Source: Flabesymbios commensalis
Lineage: Eukaryota; Annelida; Polychaeta; Terebellida; Flabelligeridae
NCBI GenBank assembly: GCA_964017125.1
Contig: OZ024903.1
Coordinates: 85,111,865-85,175,864, forward strand
Direction: 5' to 3'
Length of the DNA stretch: 64,000 bases
Below the pieces are notes generated by a model. That model was not told where the DNA came from, ran no database searches, and saw only the letters and a list, made by a program, of their open reading frames with translations. Position numbers and translations under genes: made by a program. Below, in pieces: positions 35,060 through 46,760 of the stretch (the stretch's first letter is position 1; the number at the start of each line of letters is the position of its first letter).

Positions 35060-37980
35060 ATTATATTGATCACTGAGATAATTTTTTAAGAGGATGTGAA
35101 AACTTTTTCAGTGACCAAGATCACTTTTCTAGTGGCTGAGATAACTTTTTAAATGGCTTAGCATCTATTTCATCGCCAACAACACTGCCATTTATTAAAT
35201 ATGTTTGTTGTTGGCGACGAAATATGTTTCATAGAATTTACTGCAAATTGACTCATTTCGCCTGTCCGCGCTCCGTCAACTATCTGCCTGCCTACGTTTT
35301 TAAATATTATAATGTTTTTAAAGTAGTTTTTAGATTGCATCCATAAAAAACACCCAATAATCACAAAAAAACATTTGTATGTACAAATATCTTGTTGTAT
35401 TTACTAGGAGAGCGGTTAACATTGTAATAGCTGATTGGTTAATGCATTGTCTATTGTCTTCTTTAGTGGCCAAAATCACTTTGGTAGTGCCTGAGATCAC
35501 TTTTAAAGTGGCTGTGATCACTTCTCCAGTGGTCAAGATCATTTTTTGTAGTGGCTCAGATAACTTTTAAAGTGGCTGTGATTACTTTTTCTGTGGACAT
35601 GATTAGTTTGTTTATGGCCAAGATCGCTTTTGTGGTGGCGGGGATAATTTTTAAAGTGGCTGTGATCACTTCTTCTGTGGCCTAGATATATTTTGTACTG
35701 GCTAAGATAATTTTTAAAGTGCCTCTGCTCACATCTTCAGTGCCCATGATAACCTATGCGGTGGCTGAGATAACTTTTAATGTGGCTGTGATGACTTCTT
35801 TAGTGGCCAACATCACCTTTGTAGCGGTGAAATGACTTTTAAAGTGGATGTCACCATTTCTTCCGTGGCCAAGATCACTTTTGTAGTTGCTGAGATAACG
35901 TTTAAAGTGGTTGTAATTACTTTTTCAGTGGTCAAGATCACTTTTATAGTGACTGAGATCATTTTTAAAGTGGTTGTGATCACTTCTACGGTGGACAATA
36001 TAAGTTTGTTTGTGGCCGAGATCATCTTTGTGGAGGCTGAGATAACTTTTAATGTTGCTGTAATTATTTTTTCAGTGACGAAAATTATCTTTGTACGGGC
36101 TGAGATAATGTTTATAGTGTCTGTGAGCACTGTCATAGCACTGTGATAGCTTTTGAAGTGGCTCTGATGACATCTTTTGTAGTCATGATCACTTTTGTAA
36201 TGACCGAGATCACTTTTTTATGGACTGACATTAGGTTGTTAGGGACCAAGATCACTTTTGTAGAGGTTAAGATAACCTTTAAAGTGGCTGTGATCACTTC
36301 TTCTGTGACTAAGATCACTTTTGTAGTAGCTGAGATCACTTTTAAAGTGGTTATAATCACTTCTTCAGTGGACAACATCACTTTTGTAGTGCCTGAGATA
36401 ACTTTTAAAGTGGCTGTGATCACTTCGTCTGTGGGCAAGATCACTTTATTGTGGCCTAGATACTTTTTTCAGTGGCTGGCACCAGTTGGTTAGTGGCCAA
36501 GATAACCTTTCTAGTGGCTTAGATAACTTTTAAAGTGGTTTCATCATTTCTTCAGTGGCCAAGATCATCTTTGTAGTAGCTGAGATCACTTTTAAAGTGA
36601 CTGTGATCCCTTCTTCAGTGGATAAGATCAGTTTGTTTGTGGCTTTGATCACCTTTATAGTGGCTGAGATGACTTTTAATGTGGCTTTGATCACTTTGTC
36701 AGTGACCAAGATCCATTTTGTAGTAGGTGTGATCATTTTCTAAGTGGTTTTGATCACATCTTCCGTGTCAAGATCACTTTTGTAGTGGCTGAGATAACTT
36801 TTAAAGTGGTTGAAATAATTTCTTTAGTGGCCAAGATCACCTTTGTAGTGGATGAGATTACTTTCAAAGTGGCTATTAGAAATTCTTCAGTGGTGATGAT
36901 CACCTTTGTAGTGAATGAAATCACGTTTTCAGTGGTTGAAATCAGTTTGTTAGTGTTACTTTTTAATGTGGCTGTGATCACTTCTTCAGTGGCTTAGTTC
37001 ACTTTTGCAGTGTCTTAAATATTTTTTTGGGTGGCGGACAACTGTTTGTTAGTGGCCAAGATCACCCTTGTAGTGACTCAGATAATTTTTTAGAGAGGAT
37101 GTAATCAATTCTTCAGTGGCCAAGATCACTTTTGTAGAGGTTTAGATAATTTTTTAATATGGCTGTGATCACTTCGTCAGTGGCCAAGATCCCTTTGTAA
37201 GGGCTTAGATAACCATATCAGTGGCTAACACCAGTTTGTTAGTGGCAAATATCAGTTTGTTTGTGGCTAAGATCACATGTTTGGTGGCTGAGATAACATT
37301 TTAGGTGGCTGTGGTCACTTCTTCAGTGGTCTAGTTCACTTTTGCAGAAGCTTAAAAACTTTTTTCGGTAGCTGACACCAGTTTTTTAGTGGCCAAGATC
37401 ATTTTGTAGTAATTCAGATCATTTTTATTGTGGCTGTTATCAATTCAAGATCATTTGTGTAGATACTTTTTTAAATTGGATGGTATCAATTCTTCAGTGT
37501 CCAAGAGCACTTTTGTAGTGACTGAGATCGCTTCTTAAGTGGCTGACATCAGTCTGCTAGTGTCAAAGATTACTTTTGTACCGACTGAGGTAAATTTTAA
37601 AGTGGTTGTAATCACTTTTTCTGTGGCCAAGATCACTTTTGCAGTGGATGAGATGACTTTCAAAGTGGCTATTATCAATTATTCAGTAGACAAGATCACT
37701 TTTGTAGTGACTGAAATTACTTTTTCAGTGGTTGACATCAGATTGTTTGTGGCCAAGATTTTTTTGTAGCTGCTTTTAGTGTGGCTGTGATAACTTCTTC
37801 GGTGTTCAAGATTACTTTTGTATTGGCTGAGATAACTTTTAAAGTTGTTGTAATCACTTCGACAGTGGCGTAGATCAGTTTTGCAGTGAATGGAACAACT
37901 TTTGAAGTGGCTGTGGTCACTTCTGTGGTGGCCAAGATCAAGATTTGTAGTGGATGAGATAACCTTCAAAGTGTACTAGT
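35060..37980. repeat. 21-bp minisatellite arranged as 63-bp triplets
   Basis: The array is built from a 21-bp monomer of the form GTGGCYRAGATMACTTTTRWA. Three variants often alternate: GTGGCTGAGATAACTTTTAA, GTGGCTGTGATCACTTCTTC and GTGGCCAAGATCACTTTTGT, giving a 63-bp higher-order period. A GTTTGTTAGTGG-type variant is also frequent. The array is old and strongly diverged. Weak open frames of about 100 codons appear on both strands, with 7-residue repeats (ITFKVAV and others), simply because 21 is divisible by three. It is interrupted at about 35168-35450. Confidence 0.92.
35168..35224. repeat. Fold-back at an interruption of the 21-bp array
   Basis: The arms ATTTCATCGCCAACAACA and TGTTGTTGGCGACGAAAT differ by one base, with a spacer of about 21 bp. 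The fold-back begins exactly where the 21-bp array breaks off, and the array resumes near 35450. This suggests one end of an inserted element. Confidence 0.6.
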
Positions 37981-39482
37981 CTCAATCTACCCTACTTGTT
38001 TTTAGAAATAAGCATATCCATACATATTATGCATGTAGCTTAGACTAGTTCAAGGCTGGTCTGAGGCTAAACCACAAAACTATGATGGGCCTATGCCATA
38101 TTATCTTCTGATCTAATTGTAGAGTGATGTAACAAAAAATGGTACAGATCATTTTCTAATATGTTGGAAACGCTGTTAGTGTTTTTCAAACATATTAGAT
38201 CAATCTTAAAATATTTTAATTCTGGTCACTAATACACCGAATCCTTTAACTGTTCAGTTATCAACGATAGGCGTATTGAGCGACCTTACAAGTAAAATCA
38301 TTCTTTCAGTAATGATGGCACTAATTTGCATACTTTTTTACTGCAACACATCAGATCACTCCGAGCATGGTTTTATCGTCTTTATTGACATGAAACATGG
38401 GTAGAGATACCATTTTTGTTGCGTGATCTGGGATATTGACCAAACCATAAATAGATTTATATTTTTCGGTAATGGCGGCGCTAATTTGCATACTAACACC
38501 AAATGCCAGTCCCTTTGAAATACATGCAAAATGCCTCAATTCCACGGGCCGATTTTACTTCTTTTTGCCCTCCCCCCTATCTAGTGCCGCATAGCATAAT
38601 GAAGCCTGGACTGTGCTTTTTCAAAAACAGCTCCGATAAGGGGTTGCTACTCAGACAGATTTTGAGCTGGGCCCCCTAGTGTGCAAAAAGGTCACTATAG
38701 TTCAAATGACGCTTAAATTCATATCCTCTTTCACTGACCAGACACACATTCTTTTAACCCATGGACCCCTGTCAGATTATCACGAAACAGTTATATCTGA
38801 TATCCGGGATGAAGGAGACATCATGTACTTAATAAATATTCACAGAAATATAACTTCTTTGTATTTGTTTTTCATTCAACAGAGGTTGAAAGAGCCGCAT
38901 TGGAAATAGTTTGTGTGATGATTCCATCATTAGTATACACCTGCCATGCTTTCGGCTTATTTAGGGTGGTGAGACCATAGAAATGACACGTGGGACCTAT
39001 TTCCAGCTTGCAGCTGGTTAACATAGCTAGCCATTTTCTACGAGGTTTTTACAAGCTCGATACACCAAATAGAAGTATATTTCCGTGGGTGCACGGGAAC
39101 CCTCGCAAATATACTTAATCCCACCAGACTACACGTGTCGGCCCTGAAATATGGTAATAACCATATGGCATATAAATATACAATTTTTTGTTTTAAGGTA
39201 TTCTATGCTAGCTAATATATCGCTTTCTTGGTACAACACCAGCAATCGGTAACTTATAAACTGCCGGCCACTAATAAAAAGGCACGGCTTGGAAAACATT
39301 CACATTTCGTTTTTTTCAAAACTATGTGGTTTTCAAAGATTAATCTAATTTTAGGAACGAAGAAAAAAGAAATAAAAAAAAATTAAACAGTGAGGCTGAA
39401 ATGATAACATAATTTTGTGTCATCTGATTTCTGATTTTATGTGAAAGATATGTTACATAAGGAGTTGTGGCAGATTGCTTTA
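37981..39482. other. Non-genic stretch
   Basis: No gene is supported. A short direct repeat (TTTCAGTAATGATGGCACTA at 38304 and a related copy near 38463) is the only internal structure I see. Confidence 0.5.
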
Positions 39483-39609
39483 GTTAGGCTGACTGGTTGT
39501 TATATATGAAGGAATTGTTCATTTAATGATAAAAGCATGAAATTTTACATGCTGTAAGAGAACACCCTTAAAAACATTTCTAGCTATAGGGCCATCAAAA
39601 ACATACCTG

Positions 39610-40345
39610 TGATCTCGCTGGCGGCCATTTTACAAAATTGGCCGCCAAAATGTATATAAGTGTCAATATCTCAGCGCCTAATCCACTTAGAATAGGGATA
39701 TTTTAGTCTAAATATATAATTTCAGGGGTACTGATAATAAATAAAGTATTTTTCAACACTTTAATCAAACACAGAGCATTTTAATGACTTTAATGGCAGC
39801 TATTTTACAAAATGGCTGACCAAATATATGATAAGTGTCTATAATTTTTATGCCAGCTTCTAGTCCACGAATATTCTGAATATCTATGTCTAAATATATA
39901 TTTTGAAGACCACTTGTAACAATACAAAATATTTTTAAGAGACAAAAAAAATGTTTGACTTCAGTGGTGGCCATTTTAAACAAAGTCCACATACGACGCG
40001 TGTCAATATCTCAGCTTCTAATTCACCTAAAATCTAAATATTTTTATCCAAATATACATTTGCATGGGTACTGATAAAGAATAAAGTATTTGTAAACAAA
40101 TTAATCCAACAGAATAACAAAAAAAATTCTGACTCTAGTGGTGGCCATTCTATAAAACGGCCGACCAAATCTGAGTACGTATCAATATCTCAGCTTCTAA
40201 TCCACCTCAAATCGAAATATTTTTTATCTAAATATACATTTTCAGGGGTACTAATACTAAAAAAAAGTATTTTTAAACACATTAATCCAAGAAAAAAATA
40301 GTTTTACTGACTCCATTGGTGGTCATTCACCCATAATCCAGTCAC
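39610..40345 (+). repeat. Left-arm tandem repeats, about 180-bp period
   Basis: There are about four units, each containing GGCCATTTTACAAAATGGC-like sequence, a conserved TCAATATCTCAGCTTCTAAT, TCTAAATATACATTT and GGGTACTGATAA. They match the reverse complement of the array at 44470-45145. Confidence 0.8.
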
Positions 40346-40379
40346 AATGTAATTGTTGTGTCTAAATATAATTTGTTAG

Positions 40380-40425
40380 TGGCAGTGGCGTATCCAAAAA
40401 TAAATTAAGGGGGGGTGCTCAGATT
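40380..40425. repeat. GTGGCGTATCC...GGGGGGG motif
   Basis: AGTGGCGTATCCAAAAATAA followed by AAGGGGGGGTGC looks like the terminus of a common class of invertebrate DNA transposons. A related motif in opposite orientation is at 62920-62970. No partner end was found. Confidence 0.35.
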
Positions 40426-41902
40426 TCAAAGAAACCATTCAACAGCAGGGACCTATGAGGGGCATGCCAAACATCAAATAGCCTACTCTAGTCCAACTAT
40501 TTAGGCTAACACAACCACACAATGGAAAAAAACCTAAACATGATGATTAGCTCATTTAATAGCGAGTGCGAACTACTAGGCATATTAAATGAGCTAGATA
40601 ATAAACAGCTGTCGATCCAATGTTGCGTTAATGTTTGGCCAGCGTAGCAGACGGTGGAGCAACAATAATACTAATCAAACGTTGGGTCACCCTCATTGTG
40701 ATAATAATTAATCAACCTTGTTTGTGGAATGACGAGTATGCAGTTATGTACGGCCTAATTATGCAACAATCATCTATTAAAAGGGATAACATGTCATTGA
40801 AAAAAGTTGTGGACCATTAAAATGCTTACAACGCTTACTAATGATCACTTAAAATTCCTGAGATATTAATTTTTATTTCACCCTTATTAATTTGCCACCC
40901 TCCCCTATGGCAGAATATTTTTTAATGCAAATGTTATATTCCAGTTCATCATCAGTTAGGCCTATATCAGATATTTGTTTTAGTATTGGTTGTAGTTCCA
41001 CATTTTTAAAACAATTTTACTGCCAATTTTCAATTCTTATTCTCGATTTCGTCTGTGGTAAAAAAAACTGTTGAGTCCCAGCCGTATCTGAATTATTTCG
41101 TGTCAGTGGCTATACTGGAGGTCTATATATTGCACTGAGAAAATACGAAAAATTCAAATAGGCCATAAAACAATTACATTTTGGAAATTGAAAAAGCGAC
41201 CCTGTTTTTTATCCATTTGTTCTCAAAACTGAGTCTCAGAGATGATATCTCTTGAGAAATAAATTCGCTATCACCCAGGTGAAAGAATCATGGTAATTGA
41301 GGAATAATCTTTATCCCGTGGTCCTTATTATTTTATTTTATGCAACCCCAAGTGCTTGAGAGGGCAGCACGTCCAACTCTAAGCCGTTGTCCGTTTCAAG
41401 CGATCCCCATAGCCTACTGTGGATTGTGCTTGTGGTGTGTTATAATTATCATAGGGTAGGATAGTCTATGATAATTACTATCAATCTTAGCATATCTACT
41501 TTGGAACAACGTTTTTTCAAGGTATTCTATGATAATTATCATGAATCTTAGCATATTTATTCTCCATAACGTTGTTTCAAGTTTCGCTCAATGTTTCAAT
41601 TATTGGCCAAGACTAACACAAAGTTGATATATTTTACTCTGTTTCTTTTCAAAAAAAAATTAAAAAATATGTCCATCTCACACTAATTAAGGGTGGACAG
41701 GAGAAAGAAAACCATTCGCAACAAACTCCTACTTTTAGATGCTCTGAATGGGCAAATTTTAAAGATTTGCATTGTAAAGATTTGCTTCTGTCGCTATATA
41801 GGGGCTATGTGGCTATCATTTATTTGACTTCCAGTTAAAAACATGAAAAAAATTACATTATCATTATAATTAATTGGGTATTTTTTACACATGTTATTAA
41901 CT

Positions 41903-41952
41903 TTGGTTGACGGGAACAGGTCGAGACGACCTCTATAATGCCTGTCAACCAT
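41903..41952. repeat. Fold-back, TGGTTGACGGG arms
   Basis: TGGTTGACGGG pairs with CCTGTCAACCA and an inner AGGTCG pairs with CGACCT. This gives a two-step stem of about 50 bases. Function is unknown. Confidence 0.5.
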
Positions 41953-42213
41953 ATTAGTGAATTACAATTATATAATAAAATAATATGACAGTATAATATA
42001 AAACCAACTTTTCACTGGCTATAGGTGTTGCCATACTTATCATGTAAGGCAGCATCATATCCAGTCTTTAAAATAGCAATGCTTTTGTGTACATGCTATT
42101 TAAAAATGTACATACATAGTATAGATTATAAATTTTGCGATATGTACACATAAAATAAAATAACCGATAATTGTCTGTCATCTGTTTCCCGCACCAAAAC
42201 CAGAGATAAAATA

Positions 42214-42240
42214 GCTACACTGTGCTCTACACAGTGTAGC
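42214..42240. repeat. Perfect 11-bp hairpin
   Basis: GCTACACTGTG and CACAGTGTAGC pair perfectly around a 5-base loop (CTCTA). No gene context is present. Confidence 0.55.
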
Positions 42241-42969
42241 AAAAAAGGACACTCTGGAAAGCGTAGAAACCTGATTAAAACCTCTAAATCCTTTAGTTGT
42301 TTATTATGTAAAAGGACAGACAACTAGGGTATGTGTAAAGGAAAAATAGTAAAAATTAATGACACTCTTAATTTTACCATGGGCCTACATACATCCCTAA
42401 ATAAAAGTAATACTATAAACCTGGAATGCATCTACTGACGTCAGCTCATATTCAGCGTAAGAACCCACCTCGTCTGGAAACAAAGGAAGGCGACTGAAAA
42501 ATCACTAAACCTATAAATAAAACAGAAAAAAACAAATAACAATTTTGAGGGGAACAGCCATCCATGCCATGTGGTAATACTCTAAGTCAGATCATGACAA
42601 GCGTGATCTTGTAGAGTGATGTCGGTCTGCTCCGCAAAGTATCAAAGACTGTCTCCGGCCTGAATTCGATCCAGGCAGACAACACAATGCAACATTCGCA
42701 GATTATCGTTCATAGGTCGATCACTTAAGGTGCCATTTGTGCTGTATTTATAGATATATATTCAATACACTAGTATAAGTAAGGCGGGGCGGTTCGTCAG
42801 CTGCCAACACATGAGTATCGACAACGGAGCCCTCCGTCCTTAGTCATGCGTGGCTGGTGACAGCTCAAATAGCCGTCTCACAGCCGATTCAAATAGCACA
42901 GGTAGTTTGAGACACAAAATATTCCGCTATATTCGACAATTTCCACAAGCACAAGCCAGGCTTCAGGTA

Positions 42970-43115
42970 CATAGATTATTCATCAAATAAGTTTACCATG
43001 GTGAGATATAATTCATTCAGGTTCTTCTTAAAAATCTGCAAGCTAATAGCATCTCGGATAACAAAAGGTAAAGTGTTCCATAAGCGAGCAGTGGATACGC
43101 CCCTGAGTGGAAGGG
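42970..43115 (-). pseudogene. LINE-E: 3' terminal coding fragment
   Basis: The minus strand encodes LRGVSTARLWNTLPFVIRDA and ISLQIFKKNLNELYLTM. This is the conserved end of CR1/Jockey-like LINE proteins (..LWNxLPxxIRxAxSLxxFKKxLKxxL). Only about 45 codons remain, with a decayed 3' region running toward 42800. It lies inside the long-arm element and probably inserted there. Confidence 0.75.
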
Positions 43116-43498
43116 ATTAAAAGATATATTTAAAAATGTCTTTATCCAACAAAAAACGCATATTAATTAGTAACTTCGATATATTTAAATCCACTCAGAG
43201 TGGAAATATATAGTCTAAAAATAAATATATTTTAAAGTACTTTTATAAATCTTGAATATAGAATGATTTGAAAAACGGCATCTTAATAATTCAGACTAAT
43301 TATATTGGTAGAAAACTCATTGTAGATAGTTATTATTAGAATCAAACATTGCTACCATTAAAACCTTCTGTTTAATATGAAAATATAAATAGATTTTAAC
43401 CTGTTCTGCCTACAAATAAAATAGTTTATAGATCAAAGAGCTTTTATCTTACCTACTTCACTTCTCAGCTCCCATTGTCTGTTGGCACTTACCCTAAT

Positions 43499-44300
43499 TC
43501 ACAATATCCAGACTGACCAGATATTACTATATGTGACAGTAAGGTTTGTTTTTAGCTTGGATATTACGTGCTTGTGCATTATGAATTCTCTCGCATTAAT
43601 AGCGTCAGGTAGGAAATTATAGTCTGACTCATTAGGTCCAGCAAACATAAGAAGACGGATAACCCCCCCCCCCCACCCCGGGTAATTTGGTGGAGTGTAT
43701 GACTGTAGCTTGTCTAAAACTCTTCCATAAATAAAATGATCACTGCTCAGAGTATTATGGTCAAAAAGATCGATGGTTAACAGGGTGTTTGGCCTTGAGC
43801 TTTGGTGCATATACAGCATGATCTGTGTTAAAATAATGACAGAGGTTGTTGCCCAACCTTGTAGAACTGTTTATGACACTACCATTTTGATAATACGCAG
43901 TGCCAATTTAAATAGAGCCTCAACCAGTTCTTTATCTTGCTGTGGATCAGCACTACGCTGATGTCTCCTTTTTGCGTCAAGTTATCTCCCTTACTTGTCT
44001 GGCTCGGTTTGTAGAGGTTCATTTACCATGTTTATAAGACACCAATATGGTACTTGGCCTTCTAAATAATAACATCATCTTTGTATAGTTCAGCAAGCAT
44101 ACTAGCATTTTGTAGGTATCGAGCATATTTTCTGATCGGAGCATCAAGATCAAGCGGAAACATAATGTAATGTCTGCTAATGCTGTTTTTCTCTTATCAG
44201 TTTGTTCAAACTTAGTCTTGTTAAATTGTAAATAAAATTCATCAAGCCATTTGTCTTTTTGGTTTTAAACGTTCCGCCTAGTCAAGCAGCTGTAGACGGG
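43499..44300 (-). pseudogene. Unidentified decayed reading frame inside the long-arm element
   Basis: The minus strand gives protein-like pieces in shifting frames: KWLDEFYLQFNKTKFEQ near 44260, LDAPIRKYARYLQNASMLAE near 44150 and KRRHQRSADPQQDKELVEAL near 43970. LLTIDLFDHNTLSSDHFIYG follows within 43499-43819. Composition and continuity look like former coding sequence, with at least one stop and two frameshifts. I do not recognise the family. Because it lies between the inverted arms it could be part of the element's own gene. It could equally be an inserted fragment or chance. Confidence 0.35.
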
Positions 44301-44469
44301 AAATAATATTTGATGGCAAATATCATTTTTTAATGCTACCGATCACAGCCTGTATCAACCAAAAAGCATTACCATGCATATCTTATCTGCATTCATATTA
44401 ATGTTGCGATGATTTGTAAATAAATCAACAGAACGATAAAATAAGTATTTATCAGATCATTTAGATACG

Positions 44470-45145
44470 TATTTCAGATTATTCTCCCTAATCATTTGTC
44501 TTTGTCCTGAAAATGTATATTTAAACACAAAGATCTTTTTCTATGTTGATTAGTAGCGGGGATATTAAAACATGTATATTCTGGCGGCCATTTTGAAAAA
44601 TGACTACCATTGATATAAAAATATTAAATTAGGGTATTAATTGCATTTTGTGTAATCCTTGGTTCCGAAAATGTATATTTAGACAGCAAAAGCTTTTTTC
44701 TAAATCAATTAGAAACTGAGATAATAAAACACATATATTCTGGCGGCCATTTTGGAAAAAATGACTGCCACGATAGTAAAATATTAAATTTGAGTATTTA
44801 TAATTGTCTTTTTTTGCAATCCTTGGCCCAGAAAATGTATGTTTAGACACCAACATTGTTTTTCTATGTGGATTAGAAACTGAGATATTAAAACATGTAT
44901 ATTCCGGTAGCCATTTTTAAACAGGCCACCATTAGGTCAAAGAAATTTAGGTCGCAACATTAGGTCAAAAAAAATTTGCGTATTTGTTATTGTCTTTTTT
45001 GTAATACTTGGTTCCGATAATGTATATTTAGACACCAAGAACATTTTTTAAAGTTAATTAGGAACTGAGATATTGAGACATGTATATTCTGACGGCCATT
45101 TTGAAAAAATGGCCGCCATTAAGGTCAAGGTTCAAATTTGGAAGG
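44470..45145 (-). repeat. Right-arm tandem repeats, about 180-bp period
   Basis: Three to four units of the left-arm repeat lie in inverse orientation: ATTAGAAACTGAGATATT, TCTGGCGGCCATTTTG and AATGTATATTTAGACACCAA recur with a period of about 178 bp. The two arrays have diverged, so the element is not young. Confidence 0.8.
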
Positions 45146-45294
45146 GCCCTATAGCTAAAATTTACCGTCATGGTATGTTCTCCTAGCATGCAGTATGTCA
45201 TGCTTTTATCATTAAATGAACAATTGTTTCACCGGTCAGCCTAACGACTTAGGGTTTTTTAATGCTAGAATATCGCAAAGAACACATTTTTCGG

Positions 45295-45440
45295 AATAGA
45301 TAGTACACTACTTCAAGGTCAGATTACAAAAATTCCTCTAAGCTGCGACCTTAGCACCATCACTTTTCTGAATCCAGAGATGCCAAGCCTTATTTTGGTA
45401 TATAACACATAATGTTACTGTTTGTGGCTGGGTACCCCGA
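45295..45440 (-). repeat. Dispersed repeat shared with 33585-33725
   Basis: This is the reverse complement of the repeat at 33585-33725: TACTTCAAGGTCAGATTAC, TTGGTATATAACACATAATG and TTTGTGGCTGGGTACCCC. It lies just outside the right arm of the long-arm element. Confidence 0.65.
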
Positions 45441-45689
45441 AAATTGACCTGCTCTGCTGCTCCACTATATAGACTGAAATGAAATAAAGTATGGTGATTG
45501 TTATGTGTTGGACACACAGCGCTGTGTATAGGGCTAAGGTGTAGTTTTATAATCTGATATTAGGTATCAAGATTTATCAGCCGATTTTATGTTTTACCCC
45601 CTGGTTATTCATGTGCCATTTCAGCTCCCCTAAGAACATGAAGCTGTGTGACCGTTCAACAAGTAACTGCCAAAACATCCGTGCGATAA

Positions 45690-46760
45690 CTGGGGGTCGA
45701 TCTAGACCAATCTCTAGATGGTAAGTTTATTGCTGAAGCCATTCTTAAAAAAGGTAATTCGCGACGAAAATTTCTTTGGCGGCAAGCTAAATTTCTAAAT
45801 CACTATTCGAAGATACTTTTGGCTTCATCCCCTTATTCTATGTCATTTTGATTATGCCTGCTCTGCATGATATGATGGTCTTCAGAAACATTGCCAGCAA
45901 AAATTACTAATTTCACAAAATAAAACAATCAGATTTGTCCTCGATCGCCCTTTTAGATCGCACGCTGGGATTGCCGAATTTAAAGAGCTAAATTGGATTT
46001 CTGTCTCGGAGCGTGCCAAACAAATTAGCATTTGCAAGATATACAGTGTGGTACATGGGTCGGCACCTAAGTACCTTAAAATGGAATTTTCCATCTCTAT
46101 CAGACATAATGTGCAGTCCCTTGTCTTACCACATCATCTGGGGCCAAATCATCTCTATTTTCGGCCAGCAAAATGTGGAATGCTCTTCCAGCCCACCTTA
46201 AATCAGCTCCAAATGGTACTACCTTTAAGCGTGGGTTGAGAGATCATAATACTCGCATAGAAATGGACAGAAGGGAAAATGACATCTTCATTTATGGCTA
46301 ACTTTAACATAATTTATATAATTTATTATTTTAGCATTTAAACCCGACTGACCTGCCTTTGATTGGGTGGGAGGTCATGTGACATGTGAGACATGTGAGA
46401 CTCTGGTTTCCCAAATTTTCTGAGTAGGTCAAGTCGGAAGGTTCACCCTTCATATGGTACATTCAAATCGTCCGTGAATGTTAATTTTTTCAGCATTTTA
46501 TGTATTTTTAAATAGTATGCTAAGCCTCTTTATCTGAGTTTTCACCTATGCTCTAAATACTTTCCTGTTTCCATCCTGGTTTGACTGTTTATAGGGACCG
46601 ATGTGGGAATAAGTACACCTCATTAGGAAACTTTTCAGTGTGTATTATCCCTGGTGACCAGGCATGGTGGCTGCCGGTTTTTATTATTTTAATAAATTGT
46701 AATTACCATGTATGCTATTTTTCATGTATGGTTTGCTGAATAAATCATATCAAATCAAAT
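45690..46760 (+). pseudogene. LINE-D: 3' part with full 3' region and tail
   Basis: The plus strand encodes GVDLDQSLDGKFIAEAILKK, WRQAKFLNHYSKILLASSLI, HFDYACSAWYDGLQKHCQQK and HAGIAEFKELNWISVSERAK. This is the thumb and C-terminal region of a CR1/L2-like LINE (HFDYACSxWY, LQxxQNKxIRF). At least two frameshifts split it. A 3' untranslated region of about 430 bp follows and ends in GAATAAATCATATCAAATC, a short-repeat tail typical of this group. The 5' part is missing, so this is a 5'-truncated insertion. Confidence 0.85.

Larger units (their letters stand above)
40346..42969. other. Interior of the long-arm element, left half
   Basis: No coding region is supported. The stretch contains a TGTTGG-group remnant (40610-40700) and a twofold direct repeat of period about 61 bp (TCTATGATAATTA at 41465 and 41526). 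It also holds two hairpins (41903-41952, 42214-42240). Confidence 0.5.
39483..45245. mobile_element. Element of about 5.8 kb with long inverted arms of tandem repeats
   Basis: The left arm starts with GTTAGGCTGAC (39483) and the right arm ends with GTCAGCCTAAC (45245). Matching inward are TTGTTCATTTAATGATAAAA with GCATG, then TAGCTATAGGGCC, then GGCGGCCATTTT. After that both arms enter tandem repeats of about 180 bp in opposite orientation. Long inverted arms with subterminal repeats are typical of some DNA transposons. The interior (40346-44469) holds a LINE fragment, hairpins and an unidentified decayed reading frame. I recognise no transposase and no clear target-site duplication, so the superfamily is open. 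Confidence 0.6.

Noticed and set aside
35813-36493. Hydrophobic 100-residue repeat proteins on both strands
   Set aside because: These are periodicity of the diverged 21-bp array; the same bases give open frames on both strands.
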